This document shows, piece by piece, positions 16,913-26,202 of a stretch of 64,000 nt of DNA (positions are counted from its first letter, which is position 1; each line of letters opens with the position of its first letter). A program made the translations under genes and the position numbers. Location of the stretch: NCBI RefSeq assembly GCF_009931655.1, contig NZ_CP047984.1:4171001-4235000 (forward strand). The letters are read 5' to 3'. The notes beneath the pieces are model-generated. The model was given only the letters and a program-made list of their open reading frames with translations. It had not been told where the DNA came from and did no database searches. The stretch is from Pontibacter russatus. Its GTDB lineage: Bacteria > Bacteroidota > Bacteroidia > Cytophagales > Hymenobacteraceae.

Positions 16913-19369
16913 TCAGAATTTATAGACCACCTGCCACTGCTCGTTCAGAGTCAGGGCGGCATCAAACGGTTCTCCGGTCTTCTCCGACACAAAGCCTTTA
17001 ATTTTCGGTGTTTTGCCTTTGAGCAGGAGCGCGGCTATATGCTTTTCAGTCAGCGGTTTGCCGCCCATCTCGAAGGGCACCAGGAAACGGCAGCCTTCCC
17101 GGAAGCGGCTGCAGCCGTAGGCGGCTTTACCTTTCAACAGGCTGCCCTGTTTGCAGCGCGGGCAAAGCGCGAACGGGTCTGCCTCCGGCACTTTCTCCAC
17201 TTTCTCCAGCACCAGCTGGTGCGCGCCATCCAGTTTATATATGCCGTCAAAGCTCTCGCCCTGCGCATCTTTGAAGCCTTTGATGGTAGGTGTTTTGCCT
17301 TTGCTGAGCAGCGCCTGCACCTGCTTTTCTGTCAACTCCCTGCCGTGCTGCTCCATCGGGAGGAGGAAGCGGCAGCCGTCTTTGTAGCGGATGCAGCCGT
17401 AGGCTTTCGAGCCTTTCAGGATATAGCCGGCTTTGCAGGCAGGGCAGGAGCCGAGTCCCTGCGCCGGAGCGGCTGCCTCTTTTGTAGCAGCGGTTGCTTT
17501 CTTTTTAGAAGAGCTTTTGGGTGCGGCTTTCTTTACTTCTTCCTGATGCGGCTCCAGCGTGACGGTGGCGGCGTGGTCGTACTTCACTTCCTGCACCAGG
17601 CTGATGACGAACTCCTGCAACTCCTGCAAAAAGGCCTCTGCCTTGAACTCCCCGCCCTCTATCTGGCGCAGCTTGCGCTCCCACTGCCCCGTCATCTCCG
17701 CCGATTTCAGCGTCTGGTTCCGTATCACGCCAATCAAATCAATGCCCGTTTGCGTGGGCACAATCTTCTTTTTCTCCTTCCGGATGTACTGGCGCTTGAA
17801 CAGTGTCTCAATAATGGCGGCCCGCGTAGAAGGTCGTCCGATGCCGTTTTCCTTCAGCGCCTCCTTCAACTCGTCGTCCTCTACCTGCCTGCCGGCTGTT
17901 TCCATGGCGCGCAGCAGCGTGGCCTCGGTGTACTCCTTCGGCGGGCTGGTCATTTTCCTGTCCAGCAGCGGCTCGTGCGGGCCGTGCTCCCCTTTTTCGA
18001 AGTGCGGCAACACCCCGGTGGCCTCCTCTTCCTCCCTGTTCTCGCCGTCTTTGCCAGCCGGTGCATCCGGCGATTTTATATCCTCCGCGCCATATATGAC
18101 GCGCCAGCCCGGCTCCAGAATCTGCTTGCCCCGCACCCGGAACGTATAGCCCGCTGACTCAGCCAGCACCGTGGTGTTGCTCACGATACAGTCTGGGTAA
18201 AAGGCGGCGATGAAGCGGCGCGTGATGATGTCGTACACATCCGCCTCGCGGCCATATATACTGCCAGCCGCCGCCCCGGTTGGGATGATAGCGTGGTGGT
18301 CGGTGACTTTGTTGTTGTTAAAAACTTTTTTCGTTTTCCTAATTTTGTTTTGCAGCAACGGCGACACTTCCTGGCTGTAGTTGCTCAGGCCCTGCAGGAT
18401 GCCCGGTATCTTCGGGTATATATCATCAGGCAGAAACGTGGTGTCCACACGGGGGTAGGAGACTACCTTCTTCTCGTACAGGCTCTGCACCGTTTTCAGT
18501 GTCTCATCCGCCGACAGGCTCAGTTTGTTATTGCACTCAATTTGCAGCGAGGTCAGGTCGAAGAGCCGGGGCGGCGATTCGGTCCCTTTCTTGATCTCTA
18601 CGTCCGTGATCGTGAGTTCCTCTTGCCGGATGGCGTCCATGATTTTCTGCGCCTCCTCCTCTTGCTGGAATCGGCCGTTGGTGCTGGAGAAGGTGGTTTC
18701 CCGATAGATGGTTTTGAGCTCCCAGTAAGGCTGCGGCACAAAATTGGCGATTTCGTGGTGGCGGTTCACCAGCATGGCCAGCGTGGGCGTCTGCACCCGG
18801 CCCACCGACAGCGTCTGCTTGCCGTTGGCGTACTTCAGCGTGAAGAGGCGGGTGGCGTTGAGGCCCAGCAGCCAGTCGCCGATGGCCCGGCTCTTGCCCG
18901 CCTGGTACAGCGAGTCGAACTCGGAGCCGTCGCGCAGCCTGGCGAAACCCTGCCGGATGGCGTCCTCGGTGAGCGACGAAATCCAGAGCCGCTTGAAGGG
19001 CTTGCGGTAATTGGCCTCCGTCAGCACCCACCGCTGAATCACTTCCCCCTCTTGCCCCGCGTCCCCGCAGTTGATCACCTCCTCGGCCTTCTCCAGCAGC
19101 TTTTTGATGACGTTGAACTGCTGCTCCACGCCTTTGTTCTGGATGAGCTTGATGCCGTAGCGCTCGGGCAGCATGGGCAGGTCGTACATGCTCCAGCGCT
19201 TCCACTCGGGGCGGTAGTCGTCGGGCTCGCGCAGGGTGCAGAAGTGGCCGAAGGTCCAGGTCACCTGATAGCCGTTGCCCTCAAAGTAGCCGTCTTTCCG
19301 GGTCTTGGCGCCTATCACCAGGGCAATCTCGCGGGCCACGCTCGGTTTCTCAGCGATGCAGACTTTCAA
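16913..19369 (-). CDS. topB: DNA topoisomerase III
   Basis: An 818-residue type IA topoisomerase. The Toprim region opens with MKVCIAEKPSVAREIALVIG and NCGDAGQEGE. The active-site Tyr is Y305 in SYPRVDTTF. The C-terminus holds two tandem repeats of about 85 residues (from about 636 and 730), each with CPxCKxG, YGCxRxxxGCRFL and LLxKGKTPxIKGF, i.e. zinc-ribbon-like DNA-binding modules. The start codon is TTG (19367-19369); no ATG precedes it before a stop. It decatenates DNA, usually with a RecQ helicase, and a RecQ gene lies at 45315. Confidence 0.95.
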   Translation of the reverse strand: MKVCIAEKPSVAREIALVIGAKTRKDGYFEGNGYQVTWTFGHFCTLREPDDYRPEWKRWSMYDLPMLPERYGIKLIQNKGVEQQFNVIKKLLEKAEEVINCGDAGQEGEVIQRWVLTEANYRKPFKRLWISSLTEDAIRQGFARLRDGSEFDSLYQAGKSRAIGDWLLGLNATRLFTLKYANGKQTLSVGRVQTPTLAMLVNRHHEIANFVPQPYWELKTIYRETTFSSTNGRFQQEEEAQKIMDAIRQEELTITDVEIKKGTESPPRLFDLTSLQIECNNKLSLSADETLKTVQSLYEKKVVSYPRVDTTFLPDDIYPKIPGILQGLSNYSQEVSPLLQNKIRKTKKVFNNNKVTDHHAIIPTGAAAGSIYGREADVYDIITRRFIAAFYPDCIVSNTTVLAESAGYTFRVRGKQILEPGWRVIYGAEDIKSPDAPAGKDGENREEEEATGVLPHFEKGEHGPHEPLLDRKMTSPPKEYTEATLLRAMETAGRQVEDDELKEALKENGIGRPSTRAAIIETLFKRQYIRKEKKKIVPTQTGIDLIGVIRNQTLKSAEMTGQWERKLRQIEGGEFKAEAFLQELQEFVISLVQEVKYDHAATVTLEPHQEEVKKAAPKSSSKKKATAATKEAAAPAQGLGSCPACKAGYILKGSKAYGCIRYKDGCRFLLPMEQHGRELTEKQVQALLSKGKTPTIKGFKDAQGESFDGIYKLDGAHQLVLEKVEKVPEADPFALCPRCKQGSLLKGKAAYGCSRFREGCRFLVPFEMGGKPLTEKHIAALLLKGKTPKIKGFVSEKTGEPFDAALTLNEQWQVVYKF

Positions 19370-19626
19370 GCAGTTCAGAATTTAGTGATAAAACAGAAAT
19401 CAAATTTACGCTTTTCGCAGCTTATATACGAGCCGGTTTTGCCATTAGCTCCCTTTTGCAAACGGGCCTCCGCCTTGCGCCATATAGGGGGTGGAGTGGT
19501 GTATAGCCTTATATAGCCGATTGTAAGAACCTGCTGTAAAAGCAGATAGCATCTTTCCGCGGCGCGGCCGAAACTTTCGTATACGGGAGGTGGTATTAGC
19601 AGGGGAGAAGATCTTACATAAGCTAT

Positions 19627-20454
19627 ATGCTGAAAAAACTATCACCTCGCAGCCGACCTGCCACGGTTCCGGTTCTATGCCTGTTCCTGGCCCTCCTCAT
19701 ACAGGCCTGCGACGAGTTTGAGTACAGCCCCTACGAAGTACGGCTGGAGGAGGACGAGAAGGCAATCAACACGCGCAACATCGCCCGCATTGAGGCGCTG
19801 GGCATCTCGCCGGAAGACACGCTCCGGTTTGTGCTGACCGCCGACCTGCAGGGCTTTTACGAGGAGAACGAGGCGATGGCAAAACACATCCGGGAGAACC
19901 AGGACAGCGACTTTGTGCTGGTGGGCGGCGACCTGACCGACTTCGGACTGGCCAAGGAGTTTAAGCTCATTCACGAAGACTTCAAAACCATCGGCGTCCC
20001 CTATGTGGCCGTAATCGGCAACCACGACGCCGTGAATAACGGCCATGAGGCTTTCCTGGCCATGTACGGCGTTTTTGATACCAGCTTTGCCGTGGGCAAC
20101 AGCAAATTTATTCTGCTCAACACGAACTATATAGAGTTCGACAAGCGGGTGCCTGACCTGGACTGGCTGGAAAAAGAACTGAAAGCCGCCGCCGGTTACG
20201 AAAACGTGTTTGTGCTGTCGCACATACCGCCCCAGAACTATGAGTTCGGGGAGGAGAAATCGGGGCGTTATTACCAACTGATAAGCGACTACGACGTTAC
20301 CTACTCCCTGCATGGCCACAACCACAACTTCGACCTGTATTTTCCCTACGACGGGAAGGTGCCCTATATGCAGACAGGCGCCGCCGAAGACCGCGAGTAC
20401 ATCGTGTTCACGGTGATAGGAGACGAAGTGAGTTTTGAACGCGTCATGTTTTAG
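19627..20454 (+). CDS. Metallophosphoesterase lipoprotein (calcineurin-like)
   Basis: A 275-residue exported hydrolase. The signal ends in a lipobox (LLIQAC). The two-metal site is visible: D in LTADLQG, GGDLTD, GNHD, a late H in LSHIPP and GHNHN. The first motif is D-x-Q rather than the usual D-x-H; Bacteroidota subfamilies with Gln there exist, so this need not mean inactivity. Substrate unknown. Its stop is 9 nt before the next gene, suggesting an operon with the outer-membrane protein at 20464. Confidence 0.9.
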   Translation: MLKKLSPRSRPATVPVLCLFLALLIQACDEFEYSPYEVRLEEDEKAINTRNIARIEALGISPEDTLRFVLTADLQGFYEENEAMAKHIRENQDSDFVLVGGDLTDFGLAKEFKLIHEDFKTIGVPYVAVIGNHDAVNNGHEAFLAMYGVFDTSFAVGNSKFILLNTNYIEFDKRVPDLDWLEKELKAAAGYENVFVLSHIPPQNYEFGEEKSGRYYQLISDYDVTYSLHGHNHNFDLYFPYDGKVPYMQTGAAEDREYIVFTVIGDEVSFERVMF

Positions 20455-20463
20455 CCCAAACGA

Positions 20464-21078
20464 ATGAACTTAAAAACAATAGCGCTGCTGCTTTGCCTCA
20501 CCGCGGTTCCGGCGCTCGCAAGCGCCCAAACCACCGACATCAGCAGCGCCACGGCCCGCAAGTGGTACGCCCCCGATGCGGTGACGCTGCAATTTGCGGG
20601 AAACATCGGCATGCTCTCCATCGCCCCGAGCTACAGCTTTGCGCAGGACAGGCTAAACGCGGAACTTTTCTATGGCTATGTACCCAGATTCGACGCGGAA
20701 GAGGCGCTGCACTTGTTCACGCTGAAGGGGATATATAAACCGTTCCGGCCAGTGACCCTGAAAGGCAACTTTTCGCTGACGCCGCTGCGCTTCGGGCTGG
20801 GGCTGAGTTACTATTTCAGGAGCCAGTTCTCCACCAACTGGTCGAACGCCTACCCCACCAGCGACTACTACTGGTGGACCAGCAGCCTGCGCCTGACCGG
20901 CAGTCTTGGCCCGGCACTGAACTACAGCCTGCCCGGGAGCCAAAGCTTCAGCGGACTGAGCCTCTACGGTGAGATGAACACCTACGACCTGATCGTGACC
21001 TCCGCTTTCAAAGACGAAAGCCTCACCACCTGGGAAATTCTGAGCTTCAGCCTCGGGCTGCGGGCCAGCTTCAGGTAG
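20464..21078 (+). CDS. Secreted, probably outer-membrane, beta protein
   Basis: A 204-residue protein with a cleavable signal peptide (ALASAQ near residue 22) and amphipathic beta strands rich in aromatic and small residues (VTLKGNFSLTPLRFGLGLSYYF, YWWTSSLRLTGSLG). It ends in a strand with a terminal aromatic (GLRASFR), as in outer-membrane barrels. I do not recognise a named family. It follows the phosphoesterase by 9 nt and is very likely co-transcribed. Confidence 0.78.
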   Translation: MNLKTIALLLCLTAVPALASAQTTDISSATARKWYAPDAVTLQFAGNIGMLSIAPSYSFAQDRLNAELFYGYVPRFDAEEALHLFTLKGIYKPFRPVTLKGNFSLTPLRFGLGLSYYFRSQFSTNWSNAYPTSDYYWWTSSLRLTGSLGPALNYSLPGSQSFSGLSLYGEMNTYDLIVTSAFKDESLTTWEILSFSLGLRASFR

Positions 21079-21235
21079 GGGTATATGTAAAGTCAGAACC
21101 GTTTTAATATAATTTCATGTATAATATGACTTACGCAAAAGTATAAGCCGTGTGAGAAAGTCCCGCTTCGAAGGGGGGACAAAATTGACTTGCATAAGCG
21201 CTATACAATTCGCTTCACTTGCCATATATAAACAG

Positions 21236-21457
21236 ATGCAACCGATAGGGAAATCCATTGTGGTTTTAGGCGTGGTGCTGGTGGTAATCGGGCTGGTGGT
21301 CTGGCTGGCTGGCGACAAGTTCAGCTGGTTTGGCCACCTGCCTGGCGACATTCGGGTGGAGCGGAAGAATATGCGCTTTTATGCCCCCATCACCAGCATG
21401 ATTCTGCTCAGCATCGTGCTCTCGCTTCTGCTGTGGCTGTTCCGGAAGCTCTTTTAG
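21236..21457 (+). CDS. DUF2905 small membrane protein
   Basis: A 73-residue protein with two membrane helices (about 6-28 and 48-70) separated by the conserved loop FSWFGHLPGDIRVER, the hallmark of DUF2905. ATG 21236 gives the usual length of the family; the upstream frame adds 28 non-conserved residues. The function is unknown. Confidence 0.88.
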   Translation: MQPIGKSIVVLGVVLVVIGLVVWLAGDKFSWFGHLPGDIRVERKNMRFYAPITSMILLSIVLSLLLWLFRKLF

Positions 21458-21615
21458 CCTGTAAAGGGTTCGCGTTTCAGCCTTTCTTTCTTAACTTTCC
21501 GGGGCCAAAGCATCCTGCCGCTGTAAAAGCTGCCAGTTTATATAGGGGTTATATATGATTCCCGGACGCGGATGTCTGCTTCCTGTTGCCTTGGCCGTTC
21601 ATCAAACCAAAGGCA

Positions 21616-22380
21616 ATGTTCTTTATCCTTTCCAAAACGCTGGATTTCCTGCTGATGCCCCTGCTGTGGGTGCTGCTGCTGCTCTGTCTGGCCGTGTTTC
21701 TCAAATCACCCAAATGGCGGCGCGTGAGTCTGTTGGCCGCGCTGGCCCTGCTGTTGCTCTTCTCCAACCCGTTTCTGGCCAACGAGGCGTGGCGGGCGTG
21801 GGAACTAGACGCTACGCCAATAAGTGAAGTGAAGCACCACGACGTGGCGGTGATTCTTACCGGCGTTACCTCTTACCGGGAGGACATCTCGGACAGGATA
21901 CACACCTCGAAGGGAGCCGACCGCTTTCTGCACCCGCTGCAACTCTACTGGCTGGGTAAAATTGACAAGTTCCTGATTTCGGGCGGGAGCGGGCAGGTGC
22001 TGACAGTCCGTGTGCCGGAAGCCGAGCAGATTGAGAAGGTGCTGCTGATGGCAGGCGTGCCGGAGGAGGATATCATAACGGAAGGCAACAGCCGCAACAC
22101 CCACGAGAACGCCGTGAACACCGCCCGCGTGCTGGCGCGGCACCCGGAGTGGCAGCACGTGCTGCTGGTTACCTCGGCCTTCCACATGCGCCGGTCGGCG
22201 GGGTGCTTCCGGAAAGCGGGTGTAGACGCCGACGCCTTCAGCACCGACTTTTACGCCTCCGAGCGCCGTTACACCCCGGACGAACTCATCATCCCGAGCG
22301 CGGTGGCGTTCAGCAACTGGCACCTGCTCATCCACGAGATGGCGGGCTATATTATATATAAGCTGTTAGGCTATTGTTGA
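21616..22380 (+). CDS. YdcF/ElyC-like DUF218 membrane protein
   Basis: A 254-residue protein. Two N-terminal membrane helices (about 5-30 and 35-55) precede a DUF218 domain: DVAVILTGV, FLISGGSG, EGNSRNTHENAVNTARVL and VTSAFHMRRSAGCF. The family includes ElyC (SanA-related), linked to lipid-carrier and peptidoglycan metabolism in E. coli. ATG 21616 begins at the first hydrophobic helix; ATG 21586 would add 10 residues. It appears monocistronic. Confidence 0.87.
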   Translation: MFFILSKTLDFLLMPLLWVLLLLCLAVFLKSPKWRRVSLLAALALLLLFSNPFLANEAWRAWELDATPISEVKHHDVAVILTGVTSYREDISDRIHTSKGADRFLHPLQLYWLGKIDKFLISGGSGQVLTVRVPEAEQIEKVLLMAGVPEEDIITEGNSRNTHENAVNTARVLARHPEWQHVLLVTSAFHMRRSAGCFRKAGVDADAFSTDFYASERRYTPDELIIPSAVAFSNWHLLIHEMAGYIIYKLLGYC

Positions 22381-22493
22381 GGATTGAAATTTTCAATCGC
22401 TGATGTGGCGGAAATTATCCGGCGTTATGAAGCCTGCAACTAGTTAGTTAGGGGAGCGCAACTTGTTGTCGCCTTCAGTTCGAAGGATGCCGT

Positions 22494-23732
22494 TTACAAC
22501 AGGCTCTCCTTCAGCTTGTTTCTTAGGTCAATTCTGGATATGTCCACGGCTATGATTTTGCCGGTGGCGTCGACGAGCATGTTGGCCGGGATGCCCTTGA
22601 TCTCGAAGCGCCTCATGTCGTCGCCGTTCGGTCCTTTGAGTTCGGAGATGTGGTGCACGTCCAGCCCGTCCTGCTCAATGGCTTTCAGCCACATGTCGCG
22701 CTTGTTGTCCATTGATATGGCTATAAAACCGAAGCCCTTGTCTTTGTATTGCTCGTAGAGGATGTAATACTTGGGCATCTCCATGCGGCAGGGCCCGCAC
22801 CAGCTGGCCCAGAACTCCATTAAGGTCAATTTGTTAGCTTTGAATAAACTGTCTTCGTCTACCTCCAGACCCTGCGGGGTGCTGCCCAGCAGGTCCAGGT
22901 TTCGGATGCGGCTGCCCACGAAGCGCTGGTTGTTCTTGTTGCGTTCCTCGTTCTCCCGTAGCGCCTTGTCCAAATATTTGCCTTCGTGGCTGTTGCGCGC
23001 AGTGGCGGGCAGGGCGTTGAAATATGCCCTAAAACGCTCGGTGGCGATGCGGTCGTTCCTGTTGTCTAGCATGGCGAAGAGGGCTGCCTCGGGGCTTTCC
23101 CCCTGTCTGATGAACAGGTCCGTGGCATAGGAAATGTAGTTGGCGAAGCGGTAACGCATGCTTTCCACTGAGTCAGCCCACTGCTGCACCAGCGCCGAAT
23201 CCCCTGAGTCATAGGTCTGTCTGAACTTGGCCACTACCAGTTCCTTATCCTCGTAGAACTTGGCCCAGAGGCTGTCCCGCATCAGCAGGTACTTCTCCAT
23301 CCCCGCCTGTACCGGCGAGGAGGAGACAACGGAAACATGTGCGAGCGGAGCAGGCATTTTCTCGTTGGCAGTAGCATAGAACTTGTTTGTTCTGATTCTA
23401 TTCTCGGCGTCTATGGCCAGGTGAACACTGTCGGCGGGCAGGAACACTTTCACAGGAATGAATGCTTTAGGTGTCTTTAAAGTGACATCATAGAATCCTG
23501 TGTCTGGCAACTCACCTGTAAAAGAGAAGCTGCCGTCTTTCACGAAAGTGGAGTCTATCTCATCGAAGCCACTCGCCAGGGGAGACCACAGCTCGACCTC
23601 GCATCCCTCACAATTCCTGACGGTGCCAGTGATGTGGTAGGGGTATTTCACCTGTTCTTTATCCTGCTGATTGCAAGAAAGGAGAAGGAACAGACCGGCT
23701 ATAATCGGGAAGGCGTGGCGGAAATGTGTCAT
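22494..23732 (-). CDS. TlpA-like thioredoxin lipoprotein with DUF4369
   Basis: A 412-residue exported protein. The lipobox FLLLSC puts the acylated Cys at about 20. A DUF4369 beta domain (about 30-130; YHITGTVRNCEGCEVELWS) is followed by a helical region and a C-terminal AhpC/TSA-thioredoxin domain (about 270-410) with the redox motif WASWCGPCRMEMP. Such proteins reduce periplasmic disulfides or serve cytochrome maturation. The promoter side contains two consecutive hairpins at 23814-23860. Confidence 0.92.
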   Translation of the reverse strand: MTHFRHAFPIIAGLFLLLSCNQQDKEQVKYPYHITGTVRNCEGCEVELWSPLASGFDEIDSTFVKDGSFSFTGELPDTGFYDVTLKTPKAFIPVKVFLPADSVHLAIDAENRIRTNKFYATANEKMPAPLAHVSVVSSSPVQAGMEKYLLMRDSLWAKFYEDKELVVAKFRQTYDSGDSALVQQWADSVESMRYRFANYISYATDLFIRQGESPEAALFAMLDNRNDRIATERFRAYFNALPATARNSHEGKYLDKALRENEERNKNNQRFVGSRIRNLDLLGSTPQGLEVDEDSLFKANKLTLMEFWASWCGPCRMEMPKYYILYEQYKDKGFGFIAISMDNKRDMWLKAIEQDGLDVHHISELKGPNGDDMRRFEIKGIPANMLVDATGKIIAVDISRIDLRNKLKESLL

Positions 23733-24229
23733 ATGCTTCTGTTTTATGGCACAATAAGATAAGAAGCCTTGGCGCGGGCTCCTAATGATTTCTATAGACG
23801 TTGTTGCAAGGGTAGCAGCTAAACAATAGCTGCTGATTTTAACATATGATAAGTTAAAATGCGTTATCTTTATTAATTTGTTGAATCACTTCCGGACATA
23901 TGGTCTCGACTTTCCCCTCTACCTATTAAAGAATGGTATAATTACTCCAACAAGAGTGCTTAAAGCCAAATTTGCCCTTGCAAAAATGTTCTTGTAAAGC
24001 GTTAGACATCATAAACATGAGAGCTCTATATATTTGCAAGTCATATATCCCGACACATAGGGCAGCTTCCCTAATGAGTGAGGTTATGATTATGACCATG
24101 TGGTAATGGGAGAGAGTTTAGCAAGTAAAAATCATTACGCAGCATATATGCTCAATCTTCACTAACGCTTCAGGCTCTGCATACATACGGCTGTTATGTA
24201 CACCTACCTGTAAGCATATATAACTGCCT
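23733..24229. other. A+T-rich intergenic region with paired hairpins
   Basis: About 500 bp between two minus-strand genes. Two adjacent inverted repeats occur at 23814-23834 and 23836-23860. The remainder (23870-24220) is A+T-rich with several TATATA words and no coding frame or RNA gene that I can recognise. Confidence 0.45.
23814..23860. repeat. Two consecutive inverted repeats
   Basis: AGCAGCTA (23814-23821) pairs with 23827-23834 around a 5-nt loop. ATTTTAAC (23836-23843) pairs with 23853-23860 around a 9-nt loop. They lie 82-128 bp upstream of the TlpA-like gene and could be operators or a transcript structure. Confidence 0.5.
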
Positions 24230-25261
24230 CTACTTCACCGCCTTTTTCACGGCGGGAGCCACCACGGTGCCCAGTAACTCAATGGCGCGCATCACTTTTG
24301 CATGGGGCAGGGTGCCAACGCTGATGTGTAGCAGGAAGCGGGTGTTTCCAAATAGCTCATACTCATATAAAATCTTGTCTATTACCTGCTGGGGGCTGCC
24401 CACCAGCAGAGAACCTTCCGGTGTGCGCATCGCTTCATAGTGCTCCCGCGTCATAGGAGACCATCCCCGCTCGCGCCCCAGTTTGCTCATCACGTAAGCG
24501 TAGGGGCCGTAAAACTCGTCGGCCGCCTGCTGCGAATCATCCGCTATATACCCGTGCGAGTTGATGGCCAGTTGCTGCTTTGCCGGATCGTGCCCCGCCT
24601 TCTTATATGTTTGGTTGTAAAGTTCTGTGAAGGGAACGAACCGATCCGGCATCCCCCCGATAATTGCCAGCGCCATGGGCAGGCCCAGGCTGGCGGCCCG
24701 CACCACGGATGCGGGCGTGCCGCCCACCGCCACCCAAACCGGCAGTTGCTGCTGGTAAGGCCTCGGGTAAATTCCCAGATTGTCGATGGCTGGCCTGTGC
24801 TTGCCCTCCCAGGTCACTTTTTCACTTTTATTCAGTTGAATCAGCAGCTCCAGTTTCTCGGCAAAGAGGGCATCGTAGTCTTTCAGGTCGTTTCCGAAAA
24901 GCGGGAAGGACTCGATGAAGGAGCCGCGCCCGGCCATGATCTCCGCCCTTCCTTTGGAGAGCAGGTCGACGTGGGCGAAATCCTGGAAAACCCGGACGGG
25001 ATCGTCAGAACTCAGCACCGTTACCCCGCTGGCAAGCTTGATTTGCTTTGTTTTCACGGCTGCCGCCGCGAGCACTACCGCCGGGGACGAAACGATGAAA
25101 TCAGGCCGGTGGTGCTCTCCTACGGCAAACACATCCAGCCCCACCTGGTCGGCCAGTTCTATCTCCTCCATCAGGTGCATCATCCTCTCGTGCGGGCTCA
25201 GCAATTTGCCGGTAGCAGGATCCGGGGTGTTTTCTGCGAATGTGGTGATTCCGATTTCCAT
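24230..25261 (-). CDS. Luciferase-like (LLM class) flavin-dependent oxidoreductase
   Basis: A 343-residue TIM-barrel monooxygenase-type protein. The N-terminus ([27 protein letters not shown]) and central [16 protein letters not shown] and [16 protein letters not shown] are family hallmarks for FMN/F420-dependent luciferase-like enzymes. Bacteroidota homologues are usually labelled LLM class oxidoreductase; the substrate is unknown. It stands alone, with 248 bp of simple-sequence-rich spacer upstream of hemJ's end. Confidence 0.92.
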   Translation of the reverse strand: MEIGITTFAENTPDPATGKLLSPHERMMHLMEEIELADQVGLDVFAVGEHHRPDFIVSSPAVVLAAAAVKTKQIKLASGVTVLSSDDPVRVFQDFAHVDLLSKGRAEIMAGRGSFIESFPLFGNDLKDYDALFAEKLELLIQLNKSEKVTWEGKHRPAIDNLGIYPRPYQQQLPVWVAVGGTPASVVRAASLGLPMALAIIGGMPDRFVPFTELYNQTYKKAGHDPAKQQLAINSHGYIADDSQQAADEFYGPYAYVMSKLGRERGWSPMTREHYEAMRTPEGSLLVGSPQQVIDKILYEYELFGNTRFLLHISVGTLPHAKVMRAIELLGTVVAPAVKKAVK

Positions 25262-25510
25262 GGTATATGTCTGTGCGATTGCCTGTATAACAGCGGAACG
25301 GCTACTAAATGTTTTAACGGAAGCAAGGGATGGTAGTTAGATAGTTTGAGAATGAGAAAGTGAAAGAGTCCAAGAGTGTGAAGGTCAGAAAAAGCAGAGG
25401 GATTAGTTTGAAACTGCTGACTGACATAACTCACTTAGAGGGGTATATGAGCTACATATAAACTCACTCCCGAACGCCCCTACTTCTCAACTTTCTAACT
25501 TCCTAACTTT

Positions 25511-26044
25511 CTAACTTCCCGCCTCTCTGACTTTTTTATAGATGCGGATGGCCAGCAGGAGCATGGCAGAGAAAAGAATGAGACCGAGAATGCCCCAGAG
25601 CATGCTCAGGGAACTCTTCAGCACCACCAGGAACACGATGCTGATGAGGAACAGGGTCGCCACCTCGTTCCAGATGCGGAGCTGGGTGGAGTTGTATTTC
25701 AGGATGCCCTGCTGCTGCTGTTTGTAGATGCGGTGGCAGAGGAAGTGGTAGATATAAAGCCCCCCTACAAAAGCCAGCTTCCAGACAAGCCAGCCGGGAA
25801 TGGAGCCGTAGAGGTGCAGGATGGTCAGGCCGAAGATAAGCGTAAGCACCGCGGAAGGCCAGGTGATGCCGTACCACAGCCGCTTCTGCATCAGGGCCAG
25901 TTGCCGCTGCAGGATCGATTTCTCCGGCTCCGGCTTTTCAGCGGCCTCAGCATAATATATAAACAGCCGCACGATGTAGAACAGCCCGGCAAACCAGGTG
26001 ACCACAAAAATGATGTGCAGCGCCTTCACATAGAAAAAGCCCAT
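25511..26044 (-). CDS. hemJ: Protoporphyrinogen IX oxidase, HemJ type
   Basis: A 177-residue membrane protein with four to five helices and the HemJ features: ALHIIFVVTWFAGLFYIVRLFIY near the N-terminus (conserved His), and a Trp/Lys-rich middle (WLVWKLAFV, YHFLCHRIY). It oxidises protoporphyrinogen IX to protoporphyrin IX in haem synthesis. Its length is shorter than some HemJ but usual in Bacteroidota. The next gene upstream on the same strand is hemN, another haem gene, separated by a terminator hairpin. Confidence 0.86.
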   Translation of the reverse strand: MGFFYVKALHIIFVVTWFAGLFYIVRLFIYYAEAAEKPEPEKSILQRQLALMQKRLWYGITWPSAVLTLIFGLTILHLYGSIPGWLVWKLAFVGGLYIYHFLCHRIYKQQQQGILKYNSTQLRIWNEVATLFLISIVFLVVLKSSLSMLWGILGLILFSAMLLLAIRIYKKVREAGS

Positions 26045-26130
26045 GGCAATGATGCTTGTTTCCGCAAAGGTAAGTCTAAATGTTTAATTGCAGCGGCCGT
26101 TGAAGAGCGCGCATAACAACTGCAACCACA

Positions 26131-26160
26131 AAAGAAAAGAGACGCAAAATCTTGCGTCTC
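26131..26160 (-). terminator. Terminator after hemN
   Basis: On the minus strand, GAGACGCAA (from 26160) pairs with its complement ending at 26139, followed by TTTTCTTT. It lies between the hemN stop and the hemJ start, so hemJ may rely on read-through or its own promoter. Confidence 0.7.
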
Positions 26161-26202
26161 TTCGTGCTCAGAGCTATATATGATTTTGACTTGAACCAGC
26201 CT

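Noticed and set aside
19840-19860. Inactive phosphoesterase because the first motif is D-x-Q
   Set aside because: Related Bacteroidota phosphoesterases also carry Gln at this place, so it may be a subfamily trait.
25485-25518. Pyrimidine-rich CTTTCTAAC repeats upstream of the LLM gene's neighbour
   Set aside because: A short simple-sequence run with no structure or function that I can support.
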